Shown here: positions 1 to 7,932 of the stretch, in pieces
How positions within the stretch are numbered: the stretch's first letter is position 1
Layout: every line of letters starts with the position of its first letter
Assembly (NCBI GenBank): GCA_905198745.1
Contig: CAJKDU010000024.1
Coordinates: forward strand, 1 to 37,695
Origin: an uncultured Prevotella sp.
GTDB lineage: Bacteria; Bacteroidota; Bacteroidia; Bacteroidales; Bacteroidaceae
Reading direction: 5' to 3'
DNA length: 37,695 nt
The notes under the pieces: model-generated
Told to the model about the DNA's origin: nothing
Database searches by the model: none
What the model saw: only the letters and a program-made list of their open reading frames with translations
Made by a program: the position numbers and the translations under genes

Positions 1-35
1 ACTGACAATTAGATCGTTAGGTTGTTTTTGACTGA

Positions 36-662
36 TTTACGAGCATCCCTAATTATACTGATGGTCAAGTTCTGAAGTCCGAGAATTGCACGGTTACTTT
101 AGGCAATGATGGCGGTACTTGGACTGCTAAACCAAATAACGTTGGAAATTTTACGGCTTATGTTTCTGGATCAAATAGTCCAAAAGATGCTGATGGAGCT
201 GGCTATAAAGCTGAGAATAAGAATGTTCCTACAGCAGGAACCTATTATGTAGTTCAGGCTTCTAAAAATGGAACAGTTGTTTTGGGTATGGTATTGAACG
301 CAAACAAAAGTTTTTATATAGCAGGTCCTGACGGTTCTTCTATCCCCTCATCGGATTTTGTCATAAAAGATAAAGACGGAAATGAAGTAACGTTGAGCAC
401 TGATAATAAAGCTTCAGAAAAAGTATATGGTACTGTGGAATTTAAGGTTGCAGCAAATCAACCATATACTGTTTTCTGCGCAGGTTCTAAATTGGGATTC
501 TATGGCGTTGAATTTACCCCCAGTGGTGAGTCCGCTATTGCCAACATCAGTGCAGACAAGGCAAACGAGAACGCTCCTGTTTACAACCTCAACGGCCAGA
601 AAGTGTCTAAGGACTATAAGGGTGTGGTTGTGAAGAACGGCAAGAAGTACGTTCAGAAGTAA
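36..662 (+). CDS. C-terminal fragment of a secreted protein (5' end missing or broken)
   Basis: The frame ending at 660-662 stays open back to 36, but all three forward frames carry stops in the first 35 bases, so the start is outside the window or the gene is disrupted at its edge. The first methionine is at 282, in the middle of what looks like one continuous domain: residues coded before it (NYTDGQVLKSENC, DGGTWTAKP) read like real protein. The tail (APVYNLNGQKVS ... GVVVKNGKKYVQK) is the C-terminal tail I associate with secreted Prevotella proteins, often carbohydrate-active enzymes. The central part looks like a beta-rich carbohydrate-binding or lyase-associated domain, but I cannot name the family. 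It converges on the pectate lyase gene, so a link to pectin breakdown is plausible but inferred. Confidence 0.6.
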   Translation, partial: FTSIPNYTDGQVLKSENCTVTLGNDGGTWTAKPNNVGNFTAYVSGSNSPKDADGAGYKAENKNVPTAGTYYVVQASKNGTVVLGMVLNANKSFYIAGPDGSSIPSSDFVIKDKDGNEVTLSTDNKASEKVYGTVEFKVAANQPYTVFCAGSKLGFYGVEFTPSGESAIANISADKANENAPVYNLNGQKVSKDYKGVVVKNGKKYVQK

Positions 663-721
663 ACGCACGGATTCAGCTAAAGAGTAAGTCGGATGTTGTT
701 ATCCGACGAATAAAAAGAAGT

Positions 722-828
722 TAAACCGCTATTCCGCGGATTTGTAATCAGCTTCCTGGAGTTCCAGCCTTACGGCATGGAATGGAAGAAGCTTAAAGGT
801 AATTACAAATCCCAGGAATAGCGGTTTA
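722..828. repeat. Long imperfect inverted repeat (107 bp) in gene-free DNA
   Basis: Bases 722-748 pair with 802-828 over 27 positions with two mismatches. Inside this, 750-755 pairs with 788-793 and 762-766 with 778-782, so the whole segment can fold as one long hairpin. It lies in the 411-bp gap between two converging genes. The same gap has a 7-bp hairpin at 688-707 and further hairpins at 888-915 and 991-1031. It could be a structured 3' end, a small MITE-like element or a cruciform. I saw no target duplication and no coding potential. Confidence 0.6.
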
Positions 829-887
829 TCATTTCTTGTCGGCGGAGTTCAAATGTGCCGGAACCTATGATGCATGTTTTGTTTCTT

Positions 888-915
888 CGTTTATCATTTA
901 TCCAAATGATAAACG
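888..915. other. Perfect 12-bp hairpin
   Basis: Bases 888-899 are the exact reverse complement of 904-915, around the four-base loop ATCC. No clear T-run follows on either strand, so I do not call it a terminator. It is the third hairpin between the converging genes at 662 and 1074. Confidence 0.5.
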
Positions 916-986
916 ACATCTCACGATTCCTTATGGGATATAGGCGAGTATGATAGGGCATTGTAATATATCTTCTTATGCTTTAT

Positions 987-1041
987 AACGATTACGGTTC
1001 CGGCAGGTTGTAAATCCGCCGGAACCGTAATGTCGTTTTTA
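987..1041. terminator. Strong intrinsic terminator between converging genes
   Basis: A perfect 14-bp stem (991-1004 with 1018-1031, ATTACGGTTCCGGC) has a 13-base loop and continues past a short bulge (987-990 with 1034-1037). On the plus strand it runs into GTTTTTATTC, so it can stop transcripts entering from the left. It also lies 40 bp past the pectate lyase stop on the minus strand, where the T-run is weaker. Confidence 0.65.
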
Positions 1042-1073
1042 TTCTTGTTGCCGCTTCAATCAGAGCAACTCAT

Positions 1074-3464
1074 TTACTTGATAATCTTGTCTATCTTAGT
1101 CTTGCCGTCGGCAAATACCACCTTGCGGATATTGATGCCCGTTTGTGGCGTGTCAAGACGCTTGCCGTCGAGAGAGAAGTATTCGGTGCGAAGCACCTTG
1201 TTGTTGTAGTTGGTGTCACTGATGCCTGTGGTGCTTGCCACGGTGCCGGTGATGACCACTTGGTGCATGGCGCACTGCTTTGGACTGCTCTTTTCCTTAC
1301 CATTGTAATTGTAGACATAGACCACAAGGCTGCTTGTGCCGTTGGCTGCCGTTGCCGTAACATCGTGGCTAAAGGCTGTCCACCACCCGTTTTCCGCATT
1401 GTTGCGGTTAGGCCGTTGTCCGGTGACGATGGATGTTTCACCCGAAGCGTTTTCCCAAGCCACATCATAGTTGCCGCCATCTGTTCCGCAGCGTGTGATG
1501 TTGAAAGCAACATTGGTAGGCTGGAACTTCATGCCGTCGGCAGTGATTATGCTGAACTTGATGACGTCGTTTTCCGTGGCTGCAGTGCTTGTAACGATGG
1601 GTTGGAGCTTGGTTTGCACTGTGCCATTGTTGCTGGCGGTGCCCGAAATGCTCATGTTGCTGCCCAACGTGATGGCGGTGGAGGCAATGGCTCCGGCTAT
1701 ATTGCTGGAGATAACAGGCTTCTCGTTGGTGTTTCCGGTGTTGAAAGCCCATGTGATAGTTCCACTTTCGCCTGTGATGGTTTCTGGAGTGTCGGGTGTT
1801 TCGGTACCTCCGCTTTCTCCGCCACCACTGTTCTCCACGCGTTCCACCACACGTCCTGTGTAATACTCAATGCCTTCGGCTTTGGTCACTGTCGGATAGT
1901 ATTCGTCTACGGGTGATATGGCATCGGCGTTCTCGTTCTTCATGATTTCTTCCACGAGCGAGTTGGCATAAACCTCCAGGTTTGTGTAATAGCCTTTGGA
2001 GTCAAGCGTGTAGGTCTTGGCGTCGGAGGCGTCGTTAGGATTGAGGCCGTTGGCAGTCTCCCATGCGTCAGGCATGCCGTCCTTGTCTGAGTCGTAGCCT
2101 TGCGCCCATGAACCCGTGGGGAAATTCTTCTCCGTGTAGCCGTCAACATCCGACACTAAGTCGATGCGGCCCTGCTTCTTTGTTACCGAGCCTTTGTAGG
2201 TCGGCTTGCCACTTTTGGCTTCTTTCATATAACGGTCGTCCACGTCGTCGCGGAACATGCTGGCACCGCAGTATTCAAGTATCTTGTTGTATGCCACGGC
2301 AGCCGTATGGGTGGTGACCACGCCCGTAGGAGCCGGCGAATCGAGTTTCATTTTCACACAGGAAACGCCGTTGATGGTCACGTGGTCGGCATCATAGAAA
2401 TTGTTCTTGTCTTCTGTATACCGTTCTCCATTAAGTGTATATGTTCCGTTGTCATAGCTCACGCCGTTCCAGTCTCGGTTGTTGACAATCGTCCCGTTGT
2501 TGGTGCAGGTTGTATTGCCCGAGATATAGTATCGGCTTGTCATTCCGTAATATTCCGGATGTTTACTGTCAGAATTGCCGGAAGATGATACAGTTACTTG
2601 GGTAATGACAGAAGGAGATGTCTCCGGCCCCGCTTTGTAGTAATTGTTCACAATGTTTACTTGTCCGCCGCCAGGACCGCCATAGCAGCTACCGCTACCG
2701 TAATTGTTCATCAGGCAGTTGCGGAAGTCAACGTTCTCGGCTTGTACAGGATTTTTCCATTTGTAAGTGGCATAGTCATAATTGTCGTTGTAGCCGGTCC
2801 ATCCGTAGCGTGCGCCGTTGAAACGTGGTGAGCGATTAGCCACATGGGCAATCATATTATGGTGGAAACTGGCGAGCTTGCCGCCCCAGATGCCGCCATA
2901 GCCATGGGCACCTTTGTCGTGTCCGGCATTGCAAAGACTTTCCGCCACCGTACACCACTGCATGGTAAAGTTGTTGTTGTCATAGAACGATGCCACCTCG
3001 TCGATGCTCCAGCTGAACGAGCAGTGGTCGAAGATGATGCCCGTGCGATGGCGTTGAGTTGAAGCGTCGGCGCCGTCGTTCACGTCTTTTTCCTGTCCGC
3101 GGCGTATGCGGATGAAGCGGATGATGTTGTTGCTGCCGGGACTAACGGTGTAGTAGCGCAGGGTGATGCCCGGATAGGGTGCCGTTTGGCCGAGGATGGT
3201 GGTGTTGTCGCCTATACTCAGATTAGACGCCAAGGGTATGACGCCTGCCACGTCGAAGACGATGATTTTCTTGCTGGAGCCGCTCACTGCTGCTCGGAGC
3301 GATCCGGTGCCCTTATCGTTGAGATTGGTCACGTGGATAATGTTACCGCCGCGCCCGCCTGTGACGTAGCGTCCGTGACCTTCGGCTCCGGGGAACGCAG
3401 GTGCTTGCGCCATGATAGCTCCGGTGCAGGTTGCCATGAAGAGTGTGGATAAAAACTTTTTCAT
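1074..3464 (-). CDS. Secreted pectate lyase, polysaccharide lyase family 1
   Basis: 796 residues. The signal peptide is residues 1 to about 19 (MKKFLSTLFMATCTGAIMAQ). A right-handed beta-helix lyase domain follows to about residue 500, opening with the family hallmark FPGAEGHGRYVTGGRGG. Further PL1-like features are FDHCSFSWSIDE, repeated histidine/asparagine turns, and RSPRFNGARYGW near the presumed active-site arginine. After a Gly/Ser/Glu/Thr linker (about 565-580) comes a beta-sandwich module of about 140 residues (from ITWAFNTGNTNEKP), probably carbohydrate binding. The last about 45 residues (YFSLDGKRLD ...) resemble a C-terminal sorting tail. The enzyme would cleave polygalacturonate by beta-elimination outside the cell or on its surface. 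It follows the GH28-GH105 gene on the same strand, with a terminator between them, so the two may be expressed at different levels. Confidence 0.88.
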   Translation of the reverse strand: MKKFLSTLFMATCTGAIMAQAPAFPGAEGHGRYVTGGRGGNIIHVTNLNDKGTGSLRAAVSGSSKKIIVFDVAGVIPLASNLSIGDNTTILGQTAPYPGITLRYYTVSPGSNNIIRFIRIRRGQEKDVNDGADASTQRHRTGIIFDHCSFSWSIDEVASFYDNNNFTMQWCTVAESLCNAGHDKGAHGYGGIWGGKLASFHHNMIAHVANRSPRFNGARYGWTGYNDNYDYATYKWKNPVQAENVDFRNCLMNNYGSGSCYGGPGGGQVNIVNNYYKAGPETSPSVITQVTVSSSGNSDSKHPEYYGMTSRYYISGNTTCTNNGTIVNNRDWNGVSYDNGTYTLNGERYTEDKNNFYDADHVTINGVSCVKMKLDSPAPTGVVTTHTAAVAYNKILEYCGASMFRDDVDDRYMKEAKSGKPTYKGSVTKKQGRIDLVSDVDGYTEKNFPTGSWAQGYDSDKDGMPDAWETANGLNPNDASDAKTYTLDSKGYYTNLEVYANSLVEEIMKNENADAISPVDEYYPTVTKAEGIEYYTGRVVERVENSGGGESGGTETPDTPETITGESGTITWAFNTGNTNEKPVISSNIAGAIASTAITLGSNMSISGTASNNGTVQTKLQPIVTSTAATENDVIKFSIITADGMKFQPTNVAFNITRCGTDGGNYDVAWENASGETSIVTGQRPNRNNAENGWWTAFSHDVTATAANGTSSLVVYVYNYNGKEKSSPKQCAMHQVVITGTVASTTGISDTNYNNKVLRTEYFSLDGKRLDTPQTGINIRKVVFADGKTKIDKIIK

Positions 3465-3501
3465 TGTTTCTCTCTAATTATTGGTTTATGGATTACTATA
3501 T

Positions 3502-3562
3502 AAAAAAGCACAAGAAAACTAAAGACAAGAGTGGTTAATGATTGTAGTCTTTAGTTTCCTTG
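3502..3562 (-). terminator. Intrinsic terminator between the two pectinase genes
   Basis: Bases 3547-3562 pair with 3511-3526 over 16 positions with one mismatch. Read on the minus strand, the hairpin is followed by six T (3507-3502). It begins 21 bp past the GH28-GH105 stop and ends about 40 bp before the pectate lyase start. I see no TAnnTTTG element in that 40 bp, so lyase expression may depend on read-through. Confidence 0.7.
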
Positions 3563-3582
3563 CGTTTATGTTGTTGTACGTA

Positions 3583-6132
3583 TTACTTCACGTTGATGGT
3601 GGAGTTGGTGTTGTAGCCCATGCGTTCCATTTCGAGCGAAGCCCAGATGAAGGGGCCTACGCCCTTGGCGTCGTTGTCGCGGATGGGTTCGCTCATGTAG
3701 TAGTTGAACGAGCCATCGCGCTTGGGGTTCTTGGCAGGGCCAAGACCTGACACGGAGCAGCAACGGGTGAGCGAGATGGTCTTGTCGGCGTTCACACGGA
3801 TGAAGTTCTTAAGAATTCCGTCGTAAGCCTTCAGGCCTGCCTTCTTGAAACTGTCGTTGAGGTAGCCAAGGCGGTTGCCCTTGAGCAGGCAATAGGCAAA
3901 CATGGACGAGGCGGTGGACTCCAAGTAGTTCTTGGGGTCTTTCACGTCGAGCACGTCATACCATACACCGCTCTTCTTGTCCTGGTATTTCACTACAGAA
4001 CTCATTGCCTTGTTGAACATCTTGATGAGTTCGGGGCGCTGTGCATGGTCTTCGGGCAGCACGTCGAGCACTTCAATCATGGCCATGGTGAACCATCCCA
4101 GTGCACGTGCCCAGGTATGCTGACTGAGGCCTGTCTCCTTGTTGGCCCAGAACATGGTGTGAGTCTCGTCCCAGGCATGTTTCCAAAGGTCGGTCTTTTC
4201 GTCGTAGGTGCGGTTGAAAGTGCGGGTAATCTGCATCAGGGCATCGTCGTAGATCTTCTTTGGCTTCTTGGCAAGCTGAGGGGCTGCCATGGTGTAGTAG
4301 GGCAGGCCCATGAAGATGCCGTCGAGCCAAACCTGATTGGCATAGATGGCTTTGTGCCACCACACGCCTTCCTTGGTGCGGGGCTGCTTAAGAAGCTGCT
4401 TGTACATGGTCTTCAGAGCCTTCAGTTCTCCCTCTTGCGGGTCGAGCTGATACATGCGGTAGATGAAGCGTGCGGTGCGGATGTTGTCGAGGTTGAAGTC
4501 CTCATATTTGTAGCCTGTCACGGTGCCGTCCTTGGCAATCATCTTGGCTGGATAAGCCTTGCAGTAGTCCAGCAGAGAGTTATCCTTGTAGGCAAGATAA
4601 GTGTCGAGTATAGACTCCAGTTCGATGCCCATTACGTAGCTCCACTTGGGCTTCTTGGAGAAGTCGAGCATGTAGGACTCGGGCACGCGCTGCATCTCCG
4701 ACTTGGCAAGCCATTCGCTGTAGTGCTTGTAGGGCTTGGTGTCGAGTGTGAGGTTGCCGTTAATCATGAGGTTGTCGAAGTGAAGGTCATGGCTCTTGCC
4801 TGTCTTTCTCACGTGTTCGTCCTGCACGCCGTTGAACGTACAGTTCTTCACGTTGATGTTGTATATGTTGTCCGCGTCGTCAAGTCCGTTGAGCAGGATG
4901 CCGTAGCGACTCTTCTGACAGGTGACGTTCTCCATGTAGACGTTGCGCACGGTGGGGTTGAAACCGCGCTTGGCAGCCTCTTTGGGCTCGTAACACAAGT
5001 TGATGCGGAGCACTGCTTCGCGGCATTGTCCAACCTTGACATTGCGCATGTAGATATTTTCCGTGAGTCCGCCACGACAATTGTTGGTCTTGATGCGGAG
5101 TACGCGGTCGAGGTTAGGCGAGTCCATCTCGCAGTTTTCCACGAACACGTTGTTCACGCCGCCGGAGATTTCAGAGCCTACCACAACGCCGCCGTGTCCG
5201 TCTTCCATCTTGCATCCACGCACGATGATGTTGCGGCTTGGAATGTTCCATTTGCGTCCGTCTTCGTTGCGTCCACTCTTGATGGCAATGCAGTCGTCGC
5301 CGGTGTGGAACACGCAGTTCTCGATGAGTACGTTCTCGCACGACTCAGGGTCGCATCCGTCGCCGTTGGGGCCTTCGTTCCAAATCTTCACGCCACGCAC
5401 GGTGATGTTTTTGGAAAGCAGGGGGTGGATAACCCAGAAGGGAGAGTTGAGCATGTAGACGCCCTCGATGAGGATGTTCTCGCACTGGTAGAAGTTGACC
5501 AGCTGTGGGCGCAAGCCTTTGCCCTTGCCCATCACGCGCTTTTCGATAGCCACACCGTCCTGTGCCATCTTGAACAGTTCGGGGCGTCCTATCTTCTGTG
5601 ATTCGGGTGTGCCTTCTGCCGTCCATCCGAAACGGGGTGCACCGCACATGGGCCACCATGTCTTCTTGTTGCCGCCGCCGTCTATAGTGCCTTCACCGGT
5701 GATGGCAATGTTCTTGGCCTGATAGGCATAGATGCAGGGCGAATAGTTGATGCAGTCGAGACCTTCCCAGCGTGTGCGCACGTTGGGGTAGAGGCTGGGG
5801 GCGAATACGAACTGCAGCCGGGCGTCTTTCTGTATCTCCAGGTTCACGTTGCTTTTCAGGGTGATGGCTCCCGTCTTCCATTCGCCTGCCGGGATAACCA
5901 CCTTGCCGCCGCCAGCCTTGGAGCAGGCAGCGATGGCCTTGTTGATGGCTGTCTGGTTCTTGGCAGCTGTCGCCTTGACAGACGCACCATACTTGGTGAT
6001 GTTGTAGGTGCGGTTGGCAAATGTGGGTTGCTGGATGTTCTGCTCAATGTTGGGATACTCGGTGTCCCAGGCAGAAGCCATCATCGACAATGGCATCAGG
6101 AGTGCCATCAATACGAGTTGGATTAGTTTCAT
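3583..6132 (-). CDS. GH28 polygalacturonase fused to GH105 unsaturated uronyl hydrolase
   Basis: 849 residues, with a signal peptide at 1 to about 20. Residues about 40-480 form a GH28 beta-helix with all family motifs: NGD (256-258), GDD (278-280), GHG (312-314) and RIK (346-348). Residues about 505-845 form a GH105/GH88 alpha-barrel: VWLDGIFMG carries the presumed catalytic aspartate (about 604), and HTWARALGW is about 672-680. GH28 hydrolyses galacturonan internally or from the end. GH105 removes the 4,5-unsaturated uronic acid left by pectate or rhamnogalacturonan lyases. One secreted chain would therefore combine backbone cutting with processing of lyase products, which fits the PL1 lyase gene next door. 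Both domains look full length with no frame break. The promoter is at 6182-6212. Confidence 0.9.
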   Translation of the reverse strand: MKLIQLVLMALLMPLSMMASAWDTEYPNIEQNIQQPTFANRTYNITKYGASVKATAAKNQTAINKAIAACSKAGGGKVVIPAGEWKTGAITLKSNVNLEIQKDARLQFVFAPSLYPNVRTRWEGLDCINYSPCIYAYQAKNIAITGEGTIDGGGNKKTWWPMCGAPRFGWTAEGTPESQKIGRPELFKMAQDGVAIEKRVMGKGKGLRPQLVNFYQCENILIEGVYMLNSPFWVIHPLLSKNITVRGVKIWNEGPNGDGCDPESCENVLIENCVFHTGDDCIAIKSGRNEDGRKWNIPSRNIIVRGCKMEDGHGGVVVGSEISGGVNNVFVENCEMDSPNLDRVLRIKTNNCRGGLTENIYMRNVKVGQCREAVLRINLCYEPKEAAKRGFNPTVRNVYMENVTCQKSRYGILLNGLDDADNIYNINVKNCTFNGVQDEHVRKTGKSHDLHFDNLMINGNLTLDTKPYKHYSEWLAKSEMQRVPESYMLDFSKKPKWSYVMGIELESILDTYLAYKDNSLLDYCKAYPAKMIAKDGTVTGYKYEDFNLDNIRTARFIYRMYQLDPQEGELKALKTMYKQLLKQPRTKEGVWWHKAIYANQVWLDGIFMGLPYYTMAAPQLAKKPKKIYDDALMQITRTFNRTYDEKTDLWKHAWDETHTMFWANKETGLSQHTWARALGWFTMAMIEVLDVLPEDHAQRPELIKMFNKAMSSVVKYQDKKSGVWYDVLDVKDPKNYLESTASSMFAYCLLKGNRLGYLNDSFKKAGLKAYDGILKNFIRVNADKTISLTRCCSVSGLGPAKNPKRDGSFNYYMSEPIRDNDAKGVGPFIWASLEMERMGYNTNSTINVK

Positions 6133-6181
6133 TTGTTTGCTATTGGTTGATGATTATTATACGTGTAATCTGAAAACTCCA

Positions 6182-6212
6182 CAAAGATACTAATTATTTT
6201 CCTAAGCGGCAA
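6182..6212 (-). promoter_or_regulatory. Bacteroidota-type promoter for the pectinase genes
   Basis: On the minus strand TATCTTTG (6189-6182) fits the -7 consensus TAnnTTTG. A TTG at 6212-6210 lies 20 bp upstream, at the -33 position. Transcription would start about 40-45 bp before the GH28-GH105 start codon. Confidence 0.6.
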
Positions 6213-6300
6213 CCTGAGATGTGAGTATTATTCTTTTTTATGTTTTGAAACACGTTTGGAGGGGCGCAAATGTTAAATATGAAATATTTATGCCCAAATA

Positions 6301-6332
6301 TTTGCATTTATCATGAATAAGGTCTATATTTG
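6301..6332 (+). promoter_or_regulatory. Bacteroidota-type promoter for a possible small RNA
   Basis: TTTG (6301-6304), exactly 20 bp, then TATATTTG (6325-6332): a complete match to the -33/-7 consensus. The next plus-strand gene has its own promoter at 6437-6468, and a terminator-like hairpin lies between the two. This one therefore seems to drive a short separate transcript. Confidence 0.55.
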
Positions 6333-6337
6333 CCACA

Positions 6338-6409
6338 GATTTTAGGTTTCGCAATTTTTTAACGAAATCATCTTCTTGAGGTTGGTAGCATCCTGCACCA
6401 ACCTCTTTT
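6338..6409 (+). ncRNA. Candidate small RNA of about 70 nt
   Basis: Between the promoter at 6301-6332 and the sigma-factor promoter at 6437-6468 lie two hairpins. The first is 6345-6351 with 6363-6369. The second, stronger one is GAGGTTGGT (6378-6386) with ACCAACCTC (6397-6405), followed by TTTT. This is a full small-transcript layout: promoter, structured body, intrinsic terminator. No ORF of note is inside. It could instead be an attenuated leader of the downstream sigma gene. The ends are estimates. Confidence 0.4.
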
Positions 6410-6436
6410 GGTGCCTATACATTTCTTTGAAGAAAA

Positions 6437-6468
6437 TTTGGCGGGTTGCTTTAAAAACATTACCTTTG
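6437..6468 (+). promoter_or_regulatory. Promoter of the ECF sigma factor gene
   Basis: TTTG (6437-6440), 20 bp, TACCTTTG (6461-6468), matching the Bacteroidota primary-sigma consensus. The start codon at 6537 is about 65 bases past the expected transcription start. Confidence 0.65.
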
Positions 6469-6536
6469 CAACGTTAATCGTTTTAAATTATCTGCCTATA
6501 GTAAGACTTTACTTCATCAAAAAAGTAAAATAAAGA

Positions 6537-7133
6537 ATGGAAAATTTCGCAGAAATGACCGACGAAGAGTTGGCATTGGCGTATATGAACGGAGACAATT
6601 TGGCTTTTGACGAATTGCTTTCACGTACGCAGGATGCCCTTTTCTCATACATTTTGTTTGTGGTGCACGACAAGGAGGTGGCAGACGACATCTTTCAGGA
6701 AACCTTCGTCAAGGTGATTGTCAGACTGCAGCAAGGCAGATATGTTATTTCGGGTAAATTTTACGGATGGATTACGCGCATTGCGCACAATGCCATCATG
6801 GACTGGTATCGTGACCAGTGCAGCAACCGCATTGTCGAGGCTACTCCCGACAACGACTTGTCGTTGCTCCGTTCTACGCAGCAGGATGTGTTCAACCGTG
6901 AGAGCCAGTATGTGCGCGAACAGGTGCTCAACGATGTGAAGAGGCTGATGGAAAATCTGCCACCCACCCAACGTGAGGTGGTCTACATGCGCTTTTATCA
7001 GGAGATGTCGTTCAAGGAGATTGCCGATGCTACGGGTGTGAGCATCAACACCTCGCTTGGACGCATGCGCTATGCCGTGCTCAATCTGCGGCGAATGGCG
7101 CGTGAGCACGGCGTGATTCTGCAGCTCGACTGA
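6537..7133 (+). CDS. ECF-type RNA polymerase sigma factor
   Basis: 198 residues. Region 2 spans about 25-95 (DELLSRTQDALFSYILFVV, DDIFQETFVKV, GWITRIAHNAIMDWYRD). Region 4 spans about 135-190 and holds a helix-turn-helix (LPPTQREVVYMRFYQ, EIADATGVSINTSLGRMRYA). The length fits the family and there is no region 3, as expected for group 4 sigma factors. It would direct RNA polymerase to a small set of promoters. No anti-sigma gene lies beside it: the next gene, rpe, is on the other strand with only 2 bp between stops. Its input signal cannot be told from here. The acidic N-terminus (MENFAEMTDEELALAYMNGD) is common in Bacteroidales members. Confidence 0.9.
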   Translation: MENFAEMTDEELALAYMNGDNLAFDELLSRTQDALFSYILFVVHDKEVADDIFQETFVKVIVRLQQGRYVISGKFYGWITRIAHNAIMDWYRDQCSNRIVEATPDNDLSLLRSTQQDVFNRESQYVREQVLNDVKRLMENLPPTQREVVYMRFYQEMSFKEIADATGVSINTSLGRMRYAVLNLRRMAREHGVILQLD

Positions 7134-7135
7134 CT

Positions 7136-7792
7136 TTATGGTCGCAGTTGCTTGAGTGCATGGATGGTGGAGAGCGGGTCGGTAGACTTGAAAATGTAGC
7201 TGCCGCTCACCAATACGTCAGCTCCAGCCTTGACCACTCTTGGCGCTGTTTCGGCTTGTATGCCTCCGTCAATCTCGATAAGCGCATGGCTACCTGTCTC
7301 TTCTATCAGCTTTTTCAGCCGCTCGGTCTTGCGGATGGTGTTCTCTATGAATTTCTGTCCGCCGAATCCGGGGTTTACGCTCATCAGCAATACCATGTCC
7401 ACGTCGCGTATCACGTCTTCGAGTACGCCCACCGGGGTGGATGGGTTCAGCGTTACGCCAGCCTTCATGCCGGCGGCATGTATTTCCTGAATGGTGCGGT
7501 GCAGGTGTAGACATGCCTCGTAGTGCACGTTCATCATCATGGCGCCCAACCGTGCGGTCTGCTCCACATAGCGTTCGGGGCGTTCTATCATATAGTGTAC
7601 GTCGAGCGGTTTTCGGCAGACTTTAGCCACGGCTTCCATCACGGGGAACCCGAAGGATATGTTGGGTACGAAGTTGCCGTCCATCACGTCGAGGTGAAGC
7701 CAGTCGGCTTCACTTTGGTTAATCATTTCCAAATCGTGTTGCAGGTTGGCAAAGTCGGCAGCCAGCAACGAGGGTGATACCATTGTCTTCAT
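7136..7792 (-). CDS. rpe: Ribulose-phosphate 3-epimerase
   Basis: 218 residues from the ATG at 7792. The frame opens further upstream (MFKLNRRKQ from 7819), but the family starts close to VSPSLLAADF, and the longer start would overlap the small gene at 7807-7932. A TIM barrel interconverting ribulose 5-phosphate and xylulose 5-phosphate in the pentose phosphate pathway. Hallmarks: SPSLLAADF, WLHLDVMDGNFVPNISFG (metal-binding His and catalytic Asp), HYMIERPE, MSVNPGFGGQKF, and EIDGGI with the second catalytic Asp. It lies 14 bp behind the 41-residue gene on the same strand, probably as one transcript. The 3' end almost touches the sigma gene. Confidence 0.93.
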   Translation of the reverse strand: MKTMVSPSLLAADFANLQHDLEMINQSEADWLHLDVMDGNFVPNISFGFPVMEAVAKVCRKPLDVHYMIERPERYVEQTARLGAMMMNVHYEACLHLHRTIQEIHAAGMKAGVTLNPSTPVGVLEDVIRDVDMVLLMSVNPGFGGQKFIENTIRKTERLKKLIEETGSHALIEIDGGIQAETAPRVVKAGADVLVSGSYIFKSTDPLSTIHALKQLRP

Positions 7793-7806
7793 TTGTTTGC
7801 GGCGGT

Positions 7807-7932
7807 TCAATTTAAACAAAACGACTGTTTGCGCCCGTTTATCTTGATGACGCGGTATGTGTAGGCAAGCTGGCGAATGATGGCCAGTGTCTTTTCTGAA
7901 GGTTTGATTTCTTCTGGTGTAAATATGTTCAT
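7807..7932 (-). CDS. 41-residue conserved-looking small protein upstream of rpe
   Basis: The ATG at 7932 is preceded on the minus strand by the purine-rich AAGAAGAA. The product starts MNIFTPEEIKPSEKTL and ends INGRKQSFCLN: a short acidic start, a helix (EKTLAIIRQLAYTYRVIK), then a possible C-terminal strand. I recall similar 40-residue proteins in Bacteroidales genomes, annotated only as hypothetical. It stops 14 bp before rpe. A 161-residue open frame contains it, but the longer N-terminal part runs through the dispersed repeat at 8090-8329 and looks non-coding. Function unknown. Confidence 0.6.
   Translation of the reverse strand: MNIFTPEEIKPSEKTLAIIRQLAYTYRVIKINGRKQSFCLN

Noticed and set aside
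4045..5601. Long plus-strand open frame (518 codons) opposite GH28-GH105
   Set aside because: It lies wholly over a gene with complete catalytic motifs. Its translation is rich in Val, His and Leu, as expected of a GC-biased antisense shadow, with no recognisable domain.
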